Both the position numbers and the translations under genes were made by a program. Shown here piece by piece: positions 37,519 through 37,555 of a stretch of DNA of 37,555 nt. The stretch is taken from IMG/VR virus record IMGVR_UViG_3300032431_000026, positions 1-37,555 of that record; one strand, written 5' to 3'. This stretch comes from a virus. The notes under the pieces are model-generated. The model was given only the letters and a program-made list of their open reading frames with translations. It was not told the DNA's origin and ran no database searches. The stretch's first letter is position 1, and each line of letters opens with the position of its first letter.

Positions 37519-37555
37519 ATGGAATTCACCCACAAAGAACAGGCAATAAACTTTT
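37519..37555 (+). CDS. Partial gene at contig end (MEFTHKEQ...)
   Basis: ATG 5 bases after the previous stop; 12 codons before the contig ends. It takes the place that the 93-residue gene (813) has after allele 1, so it is an alternative neighbour. Too short to assign. Confidence 0.5.
   Translation, partial: MEFTHKEQAINF

Noticed and set aside
1-37555. Prophage signatures (integrase, att repeats, tRNA, CI-like repressor)
   Set aside because: None seen on either strand; the only longer repeat pair is the 127-bp terminal overlap, explained by assembly.

Overview
The window is almost certainly the genome of a tailed phage (siphovirus architecture: HK97-type head, tape measure, major tail protein, no sheath) infecting a Bacteroidota host, captured as one metagenome-style contig. 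The host assignment rests on three things. Promoters carry the Bacteroidota -7 box TAnnTTTG. Several families are typical of that phylum's phages (a DUF5681-type small terminase, a DUF3127-type single-strand binding protein, a DUF4373-type replication protein). Purine-rich Shine-Dalgarno sites are scarce. I see no integrase, excisionase, CI-like repressor, tRNA or attachment site, so a lytic life style is the simpler reading. The first 127 bases recur exactly at 36731-36857 and then diverge, so the map is probably circular or circularly permuted, about 36.7 kb, with two population variants at the join.

Layout. (1) 36139-37555 and 1-3651, rightward: early recombination and replication operon with a Sak4-like ATPase, its small partner, a YopX-like protein, a DUF3127 SSB, a PD-(D/E)XK nuclease, a small outer-membrane-like protein, a stand-alone DnaA domain IV protein and an HNH nuclease. 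(2) 36055-32338, leftward: second early operon with small proteins, an HD nucleotidase, a DUF4373 replication protein and a DnaB helicase. (3) 29958-32236, rightward: small accessory proteins and a DNA adenine methyltransferase. (4) 29824-24626, leftward: a sigma-like small protein, a ParB-methyltransferase fusion, terminase, portal and MuF head protein. (5) 23660-24629, rightward: moron-like island with its own promoter and terminator. (6) 23614-21665, leftward: prohead protease and major capsid protein, closed by a strong terminator. (7) 21664-16963, leftward: self-contained cassette with its own promoter and terminator, holding five small genes, a three-domain fucosyltransferase/glycosyltransferase/methyltransferase and a GT4 glycosyltransferase. 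(8) 16600-16954, rightward: one-gene moron. (9) 16566-5994, leftward: head-tail connection and tail genes, interrupted by a Tad2 (DUF2829) anti-Thoeris homologue and a 36-residue coupled ORF; tail chaperone made by -1 frameshifting, tape measure, distal tail proteins and a fibre-like protein with repeats. (10) 5990-3638, leftward: lysis genes (two small membrane proteins, a two-TM spanin-like protein, GH19 endolysin) and two unknowns.

What stands out: (a) a promoter/operator module (inverted repeat AATAAAC...GTTTAWT just upstream of TAnnTTTG) recurring at up to six places, two of them matching over 58 bp including a perfect DnaA box, in a phage that also encodes a DnaA-box-binding-type domain; (b) an accessory glycan-modification cassette between capsid and connector genes; (c) a Tad2 homologue inside the structural operon; (d) contig ends that record strain variation in the recombinase region.
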